Shown here: in pieces, positions 9,322-18,125 of the stretch
How the letters are laid out: each line of letters begins with the position of its first letter
How positions within the stretch are numbered: the stretch's first letter is position 1
Source of the DNA: Sphingobacteriaceae bacterium
GTDB taxonomy: Bacteria > Bacteroidota > Bacteroidia > B-17B0 > Aurantibacillaceae
Direction of reading: 5' to 3'
DNA: 64,000 nt
Assembly: GCA_023251725.1 (NCBI GenBank)
Contig: JAHEYG010000005.1
Location: 1 to 64,000, forward strand
Translations under genes and position numbers: made by a program
Notes under the pieces: model-generated
Database searches by the model: none
The model's input: only the letters and a program-made list of their open reading frames with translations
What the model was told of the DNA's origin: nothing

Positions 9322-10110
9322 TTAGAATTTATATTGAAGGCGAATGCCAGTGTTGATGATGGTGGAATAAGCACTATATCCATAATTAAAGAGATGATTA
9401 TTTTTTGTATCATCTCTAACAGCATCATCAAGATTATATAAATACATATCTAATGTAAGTCCTAAGCTCCATTTTGCATTTAAGTCGTAAATAATACCGT
9501 TTTGAATACTTAAATTAAACCTTACATATTCCCACATTGACAGCCCTTCGATATCCGGTTTCTTTTCATAAATTTTTTGTTGATTAATCATTTGTTTACT
9601 GTAGTAAGATACATCCATATTAAAATACACCGCTGTAAAAACAGAAAATTTCTTAATTTGAAAACTTGCTTTTGGACCTATAACGAAAGAGAAATTTCTA
9701 CTAAAATTTTGAGTTGTTTGTGAAACAAAGGAGGTATTGGAATTCGAATAGTAAAATTCTTCACGGTCAGTTTTATAATTTTCATTTCGCTCCCTATATC
9801 CTAACATAAAAGGAAAAGAAAGTGAAAAATATTTTTTCTTTACAAATGAGTATTCAAATCCTATTTTAGAATAAAAAGAAAAAGTGGTATTGTAAATAGT
9901 TGTTGAATTATAAGTTCCAATTGGAGTTTTAGTAGCACCGTTGCCGCACCATCCATAATAAGGAAATACAAAACCCGAACTCTTTACCGTATTTTGAAAC
10001 GGCTGATTAATGGAAGTTCCCGCCTCCACAAAAACAATGCATTTTTCCTGCGACCAAATTACCACTGGAAAAAACAACAACATTATTTTAAATGCATTTC
10101 GCATAATCAA
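9322..10110 (-). CDS. hypothetical exported protein, predicted outer membrane beta-barrel
   Basis: A 262-residue protein with a signal peptide (hydrophobic residues about 6-19, ending VIWSQ) and a body of alternating polar and aromatic residues, including FYSKIGFEYSFVKKKYFSL and KASFQIKKFSVFTAVYF, that ends in IRLQYKF. A terminal aromatic after a short amphipathic strand is typical of small outer-membrane barrels. I recognise no specific family. It is a single gene, divergent from the ABC transporter gene across a 250-base gap with a palindromic repeat, and lies in the same direction as the sdh operon but 143 bases ahead of sdhC. Confidence 0.6.
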   Translation of the reverse strand: MIMRNAFKIMLLFFPVVIWSQEKCIVFVEAGTSINQPFQNTVKSSGFVFPYYGWCGNGATKTPIGTYNSTTIYNTTFSFYSKIGFEYSFVKKKYFSLSFPFMLGYRERNENYKTDREEFYYSNSNTSFVSQTTQNFSRNFSFVIGPKASFQIKKFSVFTAVYFNMDVSYYSKQMINQQKIYEKKPDIEGLSMWEYVRFNLSIQNGIIYDLNAKWSLGLTLDMYLYNLDDAVRDDTKNNHLFNYGYSAYSTIINTGIRLQYKF

Positions 10111-10158
10111 AAATAAGAAAAATCAGCCAAAAAACAAGATTAATTAGCATTATAAAAT

Positions 10159-10238
10159 GGTTACCACTAAGTTCACTAAGTTTCACTTAGAACCTCTTAG
10201 TGTTTCTGAGTGTTCTAAGTGTCTTAGTGGTTATTTTT
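10159..10238. repeat. palindromic intergenic repeat of CACTAAG/CTTAGTG units
   Basis: About 75 bases made almost wholly of CACTAAG-like heptamers on the left half and CTTAGTG-like heptamers on the right half. The outermost 9-mers, ACCACTAAG at 10163-10171 and CTTAGTGGT at 10223-10231, are perfect inverted repeats, and the inner copies pair with a few mismatches, so the whole could form one long hairpin. A T-run follows, but the block lies between divergently transcribed genes, so it does not terminate either. It is best read as a mobile or expanded intergenic repeat. The rest of the 10111-10361 gap shows nothing else except an imperfect TACTTTAG box at 10336-10343. Confidence 0.7.
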
Positions 10239-10361
10239 TTGCTTTTATGAAGTATCCACATAAAAAACCCTGCCAATTTTGACAAGCATGGCTTTTTAAT
10301 AGACAAATCGCTTTTTATTTAGCCAAATTTTTATGTACTTTAGTCGCCCTCTAAGACTATT

Positions 10362-12173
10362 ATGCAGAGTAAAGACATTCTTTTAGAAGTTAAAAACCTT
10401 ATTACCGACTTTGAAACAGAAGACGAACACATTCGTGCTGTTAATGAAATAAGTTTTACTTTGCACAGAGGCGAAACTATTGGCATTGTTGGCGAAAGCG
10501 GCTCAGGCAAATCGGTAACTGCACTTTCAATTATGCAGTTAATTCCGAATCCTCCCGGGAAAATTAGCGGCGGACAAATTATTTACCATTCGGCCGATCA
10601 CGGTCCTATTGATCTTACAAAAGTAAGTGGCAAAGAAATGCGCGGTTTGCGCGGCAAAGAAATTGCCATGATTTTTCAGGAGCCCATGACGTCTTTAAAT
10701 CCCGTAATAAAATGCGGCGACCAAGTAATAGAAGCCATTTTAATTCACCAAAAAATTTCGCGACGTGCCGCAAGGCTCAGAACGTTAGATTTGTTTAATC
10801 AGGTGCAATTACCCAATCCGGATTTGATGCTTGACCGTTATCCGCACCAATTATCGGGCGGACAAAAACAGCGCGTGATGATTGCGATGGCGATGAGCTG
10901 TAACCCCGGAATTTTAATTGCCGATGAGCCGACCACTGCATTAGATGTAACTGTTCAAAAAACAATTATTGATCTCATGCTAAAATTTCAGCGGGAATAT
11001 AATATGGGAATTATGTTTATCACTCACGATTTAGGAGTGATTGCCGAGTTGGCCGATAATGTGGTGGTGATGTACAAAGGAAAAATTGTGGAGCAAGGTC
11101 CGGTACTTGAAATATTTTCTAATCCAAAACATCCGTACACAAAAAGTTTATTGGCTTGCCGTCCGCCCTTGGATATTCGCTTAAAACATTTACCGGTGGT
11201 GAGTGATTTTATGAAAGTGGATGAGAATGGCTCGATGATTGAAATTCCGAAAACAGTTTTGGAAGCATTGAGCAGTGTAACTATAACAAAAGAAGAAAGA
11301 GAGAAAACACATTTAGAATTATATGCGCGGGATAAAATTTTAGAGATAAAAAATTTAAAAACCTGGTTTCCGGCGCGCAAAACTTTTTTGGGAAAAATAA
11401 CCGAATATGTAAAAGCGGTAGACGATGTAACATTTGATGTGTACGAAGGCGAAACATTAGGTTTGGTAGGAGAGAGCGGCTGCGGTAAAACCACATTGGG
11501 AAGAAGTATTTTAAAATTGGTAGAATCGAATGAAGGAGAAGTGTTTTTTAGGCGACAAGAAATTATAAGGATGAAAGAAAAAGAATTTCGCCCCTTGCGC
11601 CGACATTTACAAATAATTTTTCAGGATCCATATTCATCGCTCAATCCAAGAATAAAAGTGGGCGAAGCATTGGTGGAGCCTATGAAGTTTCATGGTATTG
11701 GAACTTCCAATAATGATCGCCGTGAACGCGTTTATGATTTGTTGCGAAAAGTGGGAATGGAAGAAAAAGTATATGGTAGATACCCGCACGAATTTAGCGG
11801 AGGTCAGCGCCAGCGAATTTGCATTGCTCGAGCGTTGGCGGTAAATCCGCAATTTATTATTTGTGATGAGAGTGTGAGTGCCCTTGACGTTAGTGTACAA
11901 GCGCAGGTATTAAATTTGTTGAACGATTTAAAAAAAGAATTTAAGTTTACTTATATTTTTATTTCGCACGATTTAAGTGTGGTGAAATTTATGAGCGACA
12001 GAATGATTGTGATGAACAGCGGTAAAATTGAAGAAATTGATAATGCCGATAAAATTTATAATCATCCGCAAAGCGATTATACCAAAAATTTAATTAATGC
12101 CATTCCTAAAGGACAGTTAATTGATATAAAAGCCAGCATTGATAAGAAGAACAGTATGATGGTGAATCAGTAA
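10362..12173 (+). CDS. ABC transporter ATP-binding protein, fused DppD-DppF type (oligopeptide/dipeptide family)
   Basis: A 603-residue cytoplasmic protein containing two complete ABC domains. Domain 1 has Walker A GESGSGKS, signature LSGGQKQR and Walker [13 protein letters not shown], followed by the oligopeptide-type C-terminal extension around [15 protein letters not shown]. Domain 2 has [17 protein letters not shown] and [12 protein letters not shown]. The tandem arrangement is that of YejF/GsiA-like ATPases, which power peptide or glutathione importers. No permease or binding protein lies nearby, so the substrate and partners are encoded elsewhere. ATG at 10362 gives the usual N-terminus. 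Confidence 0.9.
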   Translation: MQSKDILLEVKNLITDFETEDEHIRAVNEISFTLHRGETIGIVGESGSGKSVTALSIMQLIPNPPGKISGGQIIYHSADHGPIDLTKVSGKEMRGLRGKEIAMIFQEPMTSLNPVIKCGDQVIEAILIHQKISRRAARLRTLDLFNQVQLPNPDLMLDRYPHQLSGGQKQRVMIAMAMSCNPGILIADEPTTALDVTVQKTIIDLMLKFQREYNMGIMFITHDLGVIAELADNVVVMYKGKIVEQGPVLEIFSNPKHPYTKSLLACRPPLDIRLKHLPVVSDFMKVDENGSMIEIPKTVLEALSSVTITKEEREKTHLELYARDKILEIKNLKTWFPARKTFLGKITEYVKAVDDVTFDVYEGETLGLVGESGCGKTTLGRSILKLVESNEGEVFFRRQEIIRMKEKEFRPLRRHLQIIFQDPYSSLNPRIKVGEALVEPMKFHGIGTSNNDRRERVYDLLRKVGMEEKVYGRYPHEFSGGQRQRICIARALAVNPQFIICDESVSALDVSVQAQVLNLLNDLKKEFKFTYIFISHDLSVVKFMSDRMIVMNSGKIEEIDNADKIYNHPQSDYTKNLINAIPKGQLIDIKASIDKKNSMMVNQ

Positions 12174-12194
12174 TTATTTTTCAAACACAATTGA

Positions 12195-12626
12195 ATGAAA
12201 AACCTTTTGCAAATAGTTTTTCTTATTTTTTCTTCAACAATTATTTCTCAAACACCAAAGCCCGATAAATTAAAACTCATCAGCCAAAGCGATACGGTAA
12301 TTTTTACTGCTAAAACTTTTGGAGATTTTAGCACTTGGACAAACATTTACAAATTTGCAAAGCTAAAAAATAACGACAGAAATGTTGTTTACAAAAAAGC
12401 GAATAGTTGGGTTACAAAAAAAATCACCCTCAAGAATTATGATGTGTTTGTTTACCGTTTTAAATCATCGGCTTTTAAATTCAAAAACATTGATGAAGGG
12501 GCGAATAAATGCACAACGGTAACTAAATTTGAACTGAGCAATAAAGTCGACTCTGGTGAGTTTTCGAATACTACTTGTGAGGTGGAATTTAATCCAGAGG
12601 AATTACTTTTACAATTATTAAAATAA
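12195..12626 (+). CDS. hypothetical exported protein
   Basis: A 143-residue protein with a clear signal peptide (about residues 4-19, ending TIISQ) and a mature part of about 120 residues containing two Cys (in NKCTTVTKF and NTTCEVEF) that may pair. I recognise no domain. It begins 21 bases after the ABC gene and ends one base before the dedA-like gene, so the three are probably one transcript, though no functional link is evident. Confidence 0.6.
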   Translation: MKNLLQIVFLIFSSTIISQTPKPDKLKLISQSDTVIFTAKTFGDFSTWTNIYKFAKLKNNDRNVVYKKANSWVTKKITLKNYDVFVYRFKSSAFKFKNIDEGANKCTTVTKFELSNKVDSGEFSNTTCEVEFNPEELLLQLLK

Positions 12627-12627
12627 A

Positions 12628-13254
12628 ATGTTCGATTTCTTAAAACAGTTAACCGACCCGCAAAGCATTATTGAGTACGGTGGCTTTTGGTTTTTGTTAT
12701 TTATAATTTTTGCTGAGACAGGATTGTTAATCGGATTTTTTTTACCGGGCGATAACCTGATTTTTATTTCGGGATTGTTGTGTGCAATCAAACCTACAAT
12801 ATTAAATGTTTCTTTTCCGGTATTAATATTGTCGATGATTGTAGCCGCGGTAATCGGAAACATTTTTGGATTTTGGTTCGGAAAAAAAGCCGGCGCAAAA
12901 TTATATGAGCGTAAAGACAGTTTCTTATTTAAGAAAAAACATTTAGAAGCTACAAAAACATTTTACGAAAAGCATGGCGGCAAAACTTTAATTGTGGGTC
13001 GGTTTTTACCCATCATAAGAACGTTTGCTCCCATTTTAGCCGGTGTTATAAAAATTAATTTCTTAACCTTTATGTTGTACAATCTTATTGGTGCCGTAGC
13101 GTGGATTGGCAGTATTGGAACGATTGCTTTTTATTTGGGAAAAGAATACCCGCAGGTAGAAAATTATTTGGGATATATTTTTATTGCACTAATAATTTTA
13201 ACGGCTTTGCCAATTGTGGGTTCTTATCTTAAAAGCAGAAAAAAAAGTTCTTAA
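12628..13254 (+). CDS. DedA family membrane protein
   Basis: A 208-residue inner-membrane protein. The DedA (SNARE-associated/VTT) hallmarks are visible: ETGLLIGFFLPGDNLIF near residue 27, FGKKAGAKLYER, and GRFLPIIRTFAPILAGV with the conserved Arg residues at about 123-140. The family flips phospholipids or undecaprenyl phosphate and supports envelope and proton-motive-force homeostasis. ATG directly follows the stop of the preceding gene. It converges on the flavin oxidoreductase with only seven bases between stops. Confidence 0.9.
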   Translation: MFDFLKQLTDPQSIIEYGGFWFLLFIIFAETGLLIGFFLPGDNLIFISGLLCAIKPTILNVSFPVLILSMIVAAVIGNIFGFWFGKKAGAKLYERKDSFLFKKKHLEATKTFYEKHGGKTLIVGRFLPIIRTFAPILAGVIKINFLTFMLYNLIGAVAWIGSIGTIAFYLGKEYPQVENYLGYIFIALIILTALPIVGSYLKSRKKSS

Positions 13255-13261
13255 TAATTTT

Positions 13262-14671
13262 TTAGGATTTTACCTTAGCCACTTGTTCTTTTAAGTCGAG
13301 GTGCCCGTAAATATCTTCAAAACTATATCCGCAGTTTTGCCCCATATCGGTTTCGTTCCATCTTTGTTGCACCAAACCAATAAAGCGCTTATACATTTTT
13401 TCGTTTTTAATAGAGTCGATAAATTCGCAGTACAATTTATGGTTGTCAAAAAAATCGCCGGCCAATAAATAATGAAATACATTGTAAGCGTGTATGGAAG
13501 CCTCGTAAGAATTAGAATCGGAAGGATTAGCGTTGGCGAAATTTAAAAGTTCGGGCGAATAAAACAAACGAACAAATTTTTCGATGAGTTTATAGCCGCC
13601 ATTAATTATTTCATATTCTTTTGCAAAAACTTTTTGTCCTTCTTCAACACCATTCTTAAGCGTAGTTTCAACCGCATTAATTACTCTGCTCGAAGTTTCC
13701 ATTGCCACATAAACACCACTCGAAAAGATCGGATCCAAAAAAGCACCGGCATCCCCAATCATCGCGTAATTTTTGCCGTATTTATTTTCTACATAATACG
13801 AATAATCTCCAATAGAAGTTACTTCGTGCTCCATATCAGCTTTTTCTAAAATAGTGTTCAAATGCGGGGCATAAGAAACTTCCTGCATATATAAATCGTG
13901 CACCCAATTTTTAGAATTTGCTTTTGCGAATTTTGCTTTTTGCTCGCGCACATATTTATTATTTAACGAAACGCCAATGCTTAAATGATTTCTTCCCACC
14001 GGAATTACCCAAAACCAACCTTTCTTTTCGCCTCCCAAATAAATAATTTTTATTAAACCTTGTTGCAAGGCCGTATCATAAGTAGTATTTAGCCAATGCG
14101 AATAAAAAGCAGTTCGGTCTAAACCGGCATACGGAATTTTTACTCCGAGTTTTTTTGCCATCATAGAACTTTGTCCGCTCGCATCAATTAAAAAACGCGC
14201 GCTTACATCAGAAACTTTTCCTTCTTTATTTTCTACTTTTAAAAAAACATTTCCCGAAACATCTTCTGTATTTATTTCTTTTACTTTATGTTCTTCAAAA
14301 ACTTCGGCACCTAATTTTTTAGCATTATCCAATAAAGCTTTATCAAACGGGGCGCGCAAAGTGTGATAAGTCATGTGACTTCCATCTTTCAAAATTTTTC
14401 CAAAACACCAGGTCGATTGTTGTTTAGCATCGGCATCCACAAAATTTACACCGGGTTTATAAGTAGCAAACTTTTTTATTTCTTCGAAAATGCCAAGTTC
14501 TTTTAATTTCCAATAAGTAAACGGAATAAGCGATTCGCCAATGTGGTCGCGCGGAAATTTTTCTTTTTCAAATACAATAACACTCAATCCTCTCTGACGC
14601 GCATAGGTGGCAAAGGAGGAACCTGCCGGTCCGCCCCCAATAACTGCAACATCATAAAAAACATTTTTCAT
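13262..14671 (-). CDS. FAD-dependent oxidoreductase, flavin-dependent halogenase-like
   Basis: A 469-residue flavoprotein of the geranylgeranyl-reductase/halogenase superfamily. The FAD-binding motif GGGPAG is at 12-17, EKEKFPRDHIGES at 35-47, and the second FAD motif IGDAGAFLDPIFSSG lies about residue 305. It also has WFWVIP at 219-224, matching the WxWxIP signature of flavin-dependent halogenases, and KPG at 72-74 in the region that holds the catalytic Lys of phenolic and PCP-tethered halogenases. This suggests a halogenase or a close monooxygenase relative; substrate unknown. It is the last gene of the yraN-rluB-glmS run, 54 bases below its neighbour. A plain oxidoreductase role remains possible. 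Confidence 0.75.
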   Translation of the reverse strand: MKNVFYDVAVIGGGPAGSSFATYARQRGLSVIVFEKEKFPRDHIGESLIPFTYWKLKELGIFEEIKKFATYKPGVNFVDADAKQQSTWCFGKILKDGSHMTYHTLRAPFDKALLDNAKKLGAEVFEEHKVKEINTEDVSGNVFLKVENKEGKVSDVSARFLIDASGQSSMMAKKLGVKIPYAGLDRTAFYSHWLNTTYDTALQQGLIKIIYLGGEKKGWFWVIPVGRNHLSIGVSLNNKYVREQKAKFAKANSKNWVHDLYMQEVSYAPHLNTILEKADMEHEVTSIGDYSYYVENKYGKNYAMIGDAGAFLDPIFSSGVYVAMETSSRVINAVETTLKNGVEEGQKVFAKEYEIINGGYKLIEKFVRLFYSPELLNFANANPSDSNSYEASIHAYNVFHYLLAGDFFDNHKLYCEFIDSIKNEKMYKRFIGLVQQRWNETDMGQNCGYSFEDIYGHLDLKEQVAKVKS

Positions 14672-14725
14672 TTTTTTAATCGGGCATCAAAGCCTTTTTA
14701 AATTTACAATTTATTTTTAATAAAA

Positions 14726-16216
14726 TCATTCTACCCCAAATTTTTCCCAGGAACCGTAATTAAAATAAAACATTAGGCGCGACTCTTTTTTTACCGGGTT
14801 ATTTTTAAGAGAGATTAACCGATAATCGGGACGTGAAAAAAACAGACTTTTTGAAATGCCGTTGTCAGCAATTTTTATTTTGGAAATAACACCATCATTC
14901 AGAATCATTAATTTTTCTGACTTAGAGTAGGAAGTAGTGGCTATATTTTTTTTAAGATTAGAAGGATGATCCAGGAAATAAATATTTAAGGTGTTGTTTA
15001 GATAAGAAGCCGAATAACAGCCAATGCTTTTATATTGAGTTCTGCTTGGGAAGAAAAATATTTTTCGCGGTAAAACATGCATCCATTTTATTTTTCCGGC
15101 GTCCATATCAAATTTTACAGTAAGAATGTCTTTAAAAAAATCGTATTGTTTCCTTTCCAAAATAACAATCAAATTACGGCCATCTATAAAATTATCCGTA
15201 AAAGAAAAGGGTTTATAACCGGGGTCGTTATAATCATTACCGTCGTAAAAAGTTAGTTTTTTAGTAGTTGCTTCGTCGTACGGAATAAGTTTCGAATAAA
15301 TAGAAGTATCGTTAACAATGTATTCGGCATAAAAATAACCGTTAATTAATTCAGAATTATTTTCTTTTACAGTCTTGTATAAATTACTGAAAAAAATAAT
15401 TCCGTTTTTGTAAGGAAGAATAACCGCATCGTGCGGACTTAAATCTTTTGGCACTTTAAGAATCACACCTGTAGCTTCTATTGCATCTGCCGGAATGTGG
15501 TACAGTAATAAAAGGTCTCTCACATAAATTTCACCGGCGGAAGTATCCTTAATTTCTATAAACTTTGTACAGATGTGCCATAAATCATTATGTTCGTCGG
15601 TAACGAAACAACCCGATCTGATGCCGAAATTTTCATTGGGTAATTTTTTTATCCACACCGGAGTTTCATTTATTAAATCAAATAACACGGCCGATTTTTT
15701 CACAATTCCATTCAAATAAATAATGGATGCTATTATTAATAATTTATTGTCGACGGTGGGTTTCATCAGGAAATTAACATCCTGAATATTTTTGTCCCAC
15801 TCTAAAGTGCAAAGCGTAGTAAATTTACCGGCGTAACCGGTTGAATCAATAATTTTTTGATAAATTGTTTTTTGGGAATTGGTAATTTTTTCGAAAATAA
15901 AAAATAATTTATTTTCTTTTTCTAATAAAGAATAATCCAGGTTTTCGTAATCGAACAAATGCGAACAAACATCATCCAGTTTAAGAAAAGTAAAATGTAT
16001 TTGATGTCCGTCGCCCTCAGCGCGTTTCTCAATTGTAAAATCATGCAGGTCTTTATTGTAACGAAGTACAAAAAAACAATCTTTAGAACGAATAATGTTT
16101 AAGGGAATATTGTTTTGATGAGTCTCAAATTTTTTAGTGAACTTGATACTGTCTTGACTTTTCGAATTAAAACAGCAGCTCAAACATAAGATTATGTAAC
16201 CAACAAAAAGCCGCAT
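14726..16216 (-). CDS. hypothetical exported protein, possible beta-propeller
   Basis: A 496-residue protein with a signal peptide at the N-terminus (MRLFVGYIILCLSCCFNS, cleavage near KSQ). The mature part has regularly spaced beta-strand segments such as LLIIASIIYL, GIIFFSNLY, RNLIVILER and LNIYFLDHP, suggesting a propeller, but no named repeat is recognised. It starts 15 bases after the glmS stop and precedes the flavin oxidoreductase, so it lies in the same transcript. Function unknown. Confidence 0.6.
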   Translation of the reverse strand: MRLFVGYIILCLSCCFNSKSQDSIKFTKKFETHQNNIPLNIIRSKDCFFVLRYNKDLHDFTIEKRAEGDGHQIHFTFLKLDDVCSHLFDYENLDYSLLEKENKLFFIFEKITNSQKTIYQKIIDSTGYAGKFTTLCTLEWDKNIQDVNFLMKPTVDNKLLIIASIIYLNGIVKKSAVLFDLINETPVWIKKLPNENFGIRSGCFVTDEHNDLWHICTKFIEIKDTSAGEIYVRDLLLLYHIPADAIEATGVILKVPKDLSPHDAVILPYKNGIIFFSNLYKTVKENNSELINGYFYAEYIVNDTSIYSKLIPYDEATTKKLTFYDGNDYNDPGYKPFSFTDNFIDGRNLIVILERKQYDFFKDILTVKFDMDAGKIKWMHVLPRKIFFFPSRTQYKSIGCYSASYLNNTLNIYFLDHPSNLKKNIATTSYSKSEKLMILNDGVISKIKIADNGISKSLFFSRPDYRLISLKNNPVKKESRLMFYFNYGSWEKFGVE

Positions 16217-16231
16217 GAAAAATAAATAAAA

Positions 16232-18076
16232 CTATTCTACAGTAACACTCTTGGCTAAATTACGCGGCTGATCAACATTGCATCCGCGCATCACAGCAAT
16301 GTGATACGATAATAATTGCAGAGGTATAACAGAAATAATTGGAACCAATGTTTCATCCGTTTCCGGGATTTCAATAGTAAAATCGGCCATGGCTTTTACT
16401 TCTGTATCTCCGGCAGTAACCACGGCAATTATTTTTCCTTTGCGTGCTTTTACTTCCTGAATGTTGCTCACTACTTTTTCGTAATTGGGTCCTTTAGTGG
16501 CAATAACAAAAACCGGCATTTCTTCGTCAATTAAAGCTATCGGACCATGTTTCATTTCGGCAGCCGGATAACCTTCGGCATGTATGTAAGAAATTTCTTT
16601 TAGTTTCAACGCGCCTTCCAGTGCTACAGGAAATGTATAACCTCTTCCTAAATATAAAGCGTTAGTGGTGTCTTTGTATTTAAACGCAATTTCTTTTATT
16701 TTATCATTTAGTTTTAATACTTCTTCAATTTTATTAGGAATAGATTCAAGTTCATATAAAATTTGTCGGAATCTGCTCTCGGGCATGGTGCCTTTTATTC
16801 GGGCAACGTGTAAAGCCATTAAAGTTAATACCGTTACTTGAGCAGTAAATGCTTTTGTTGAAGCTACACCAATTTCCGGTCCGGCGTGAGTATACGAACC
16901 GGCGTGTGTGGCGCGTGCTATGGAAGATCCCACCACATTACAAACACCAACTATGGTTGCGCCTTTTGCTTTTGCTAATTCAATGGCGGCTAATGTATCG
17001 GCTGTTTCGCCGCTTTGCGAAATGGCAATAATAATATCGCCCGGATAAATAATCGGATTGCGATAACGGAATTCAGAAGCATATTCAACCTCTACAGGAA
17101 TGCGAGCGAATTCTTCAAACAAATATTCTCCTACCAAACCGGCGTGCCACGAAGTACCGCAGGCAATAAATACAATTCGTTTGGCATTTTTAAATTTTGT
17201 TTCATGTTCAACAATCCCACCTAATTTTACTTCTCCCGAATCGGCTTTCAGTCTTCCGCGCATACTATCTTTTACTGAACGTGGCTGCTCATATATTTCT
17301 TTGAGCATAAAATGCGCGTAACCGCCTTTTTCAATCGCTTCCAATTCGATGGTTAATTCCTGAACATAAGGTGTAATTTCTTTATCTTTTAAATTGCGAA
17401 TTTTTAATGGCACTTCGCGCTGAACAATGGCTACTTGCTCATCTTCGAGGTAAACTACATTTTTAGTGAATTCAACAATTGGCGAAGCATCAGAAGCAAT
17501 AAAAAATTCGCCGTCACCAATTCCTATTACCATCGGACTTCCCTTTTTTGCAGCCACTAATGTATTGGGATCATTTTTATCCATCACTACAATTGAATAA
17601 GCGCCAATCACCTGATTTAATGCTGCTAAAACGGCATTTCCCAATTTCATGTTTTCGTGTTCTTTTACATCTTCAATTAAATGTACCAAAACTTCGGTAT
17701 CGGTTTGAGATAAAAAAGTATGTCCGCGTTTTATTAAACCTTCTTTAATGGCGGCGTAATTTTCGATAATGCCGTTATGAATTAGAACTAAATTTTTACT
17801 TTGCGAATAATGCGGATGAGAATTTACATCATTAGGCTCGCCGTGTGTGGCCCAACGCGTATGACCAATTCCAATAGTGCCGCTCACATCTTTTCCGCCA
17901 ACAAAAGTTTCGAGTTCAGAAACTTTTCCTTTGCGTTTATAAACATTTAAATCTCCTTTCGAATTAATAAGGGCAACACCGGCGCTATCATAGCCACGGT
18001 ATTCTAATCGGCGCAAGCCTTTAATTAAAATGGGATACACTTCCCGGCTTCCTAAATATCCTACAATTCCACACAT
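16232..18076 (-). CDS. glmS: glutamine-fructose-6-phosphate aminotransferase (isomerizing)
   Basis: A 614-residue enzyme making glucosamine-6-phosphate from fructose-6-phosphate and glutamine, the first step toward UDP-GlcNAc for peptidoglycan and LPS. The N-terminal nucleophile Cys is residue 2 (MCGIVGYLG), with GHTRWATHG and the glutaminase loop after it. Two SIS domains follow, with ISQSGETADT and GRGYTFPVALEGALKLKEIS, and the terminus DQPRNLAKSVTVE is canonical. Length is typical. It follows the pseudouridine synthase gene after 49 bases, a gap too short for a glmS ribozyme; only a small hairpin is present. Confidence 0.97.
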   Translation of the reverse strand: MCGIVGYLGSREVYPILIKGLRRLEYRGYDSAGVALINSKGDLNVYKRKGKVSELETFVGGKDVSGTIGIGHTRWATHGEPNDVNSHPHYSQSKNLVLIHNGIIENYAAIKEGLIKRGHTFLSQTDTEVLVHLIEDVKEHENMKLGNAVLAALNQVIGAYSIVVMDKNDPNTLVAAKKGSPMVIGIGDGEFFIASDASPIVEFTKNVVYLEDEQVAIVQREVPLKIRNLKDKEITPYVQELTIELEAIEKGGYAHFMLKEIYEQPRSVKDSMRGRLKADSGEVKLGGIVEHETKFKNAKRIVFIACGTSWHAGLVGEYLFEEFARIPVEVEYASEFRYRNPIIYPGDIIIAISQSGETADTLAAIELAKAKGATIVGVCNVVGSSIARATHAGSYTHAGPEIGVASTKAFTAQVTVLTLMALHVARIKGTMPESRFRQILYELESIPNKIEEVLKLNDKIKEIAFKYKDTTNALYLGRGYTFPVALEGALKLKEISYIHAEGYPAAEMKHGPIALIDEEMPVFVIATKGPNYEKVVSNIQEVKARKGKIIAVVTAGDTEVKAMADFTIEIPETDETLVPIISVIPLQLLSYHIAVMRGCNVDQPRNLAKSVTVE

Positions 18077-18091
18077 ACTAGAAAAATTTAA

Positions 18092-18107
18092 TCCCGACTA
18101 ATCGGGA
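18092..18107. repeat. TCCCGA/TCGGGA inverted repeat before glmS
   Basis: TCCCGA at 18092-18097 and TCGGGA at 18102-18107 form a 6-base stem with a 4-base loop in the 49-base gap between the pseudouridine synthase gene and glmS, close ahead of the glmS ATG on the minus strand. There is no T-run directly after it in either direction. It could be a small processing or attenuation hairpin or a copy of a short repeat. Confidence 0.5.
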
Positions 18108-18125
18108 CATAAAAATACAAAATTT

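Noticed and set aside
10159-10238. Hairpin with T-run read as a rho-independent terminator
   Set aside because: It lies between divergent genes, so no upstream gene reads into it from either side; it is better read as an intergenic repeat.
18077-18125. glmS ribozyme or leader riboswitch ahead of glmS
   Set aside because: The gap is only 49 bases and shows just one 6-base hairpin; a glmS ribozyme needs far more sequence and conserved helices.
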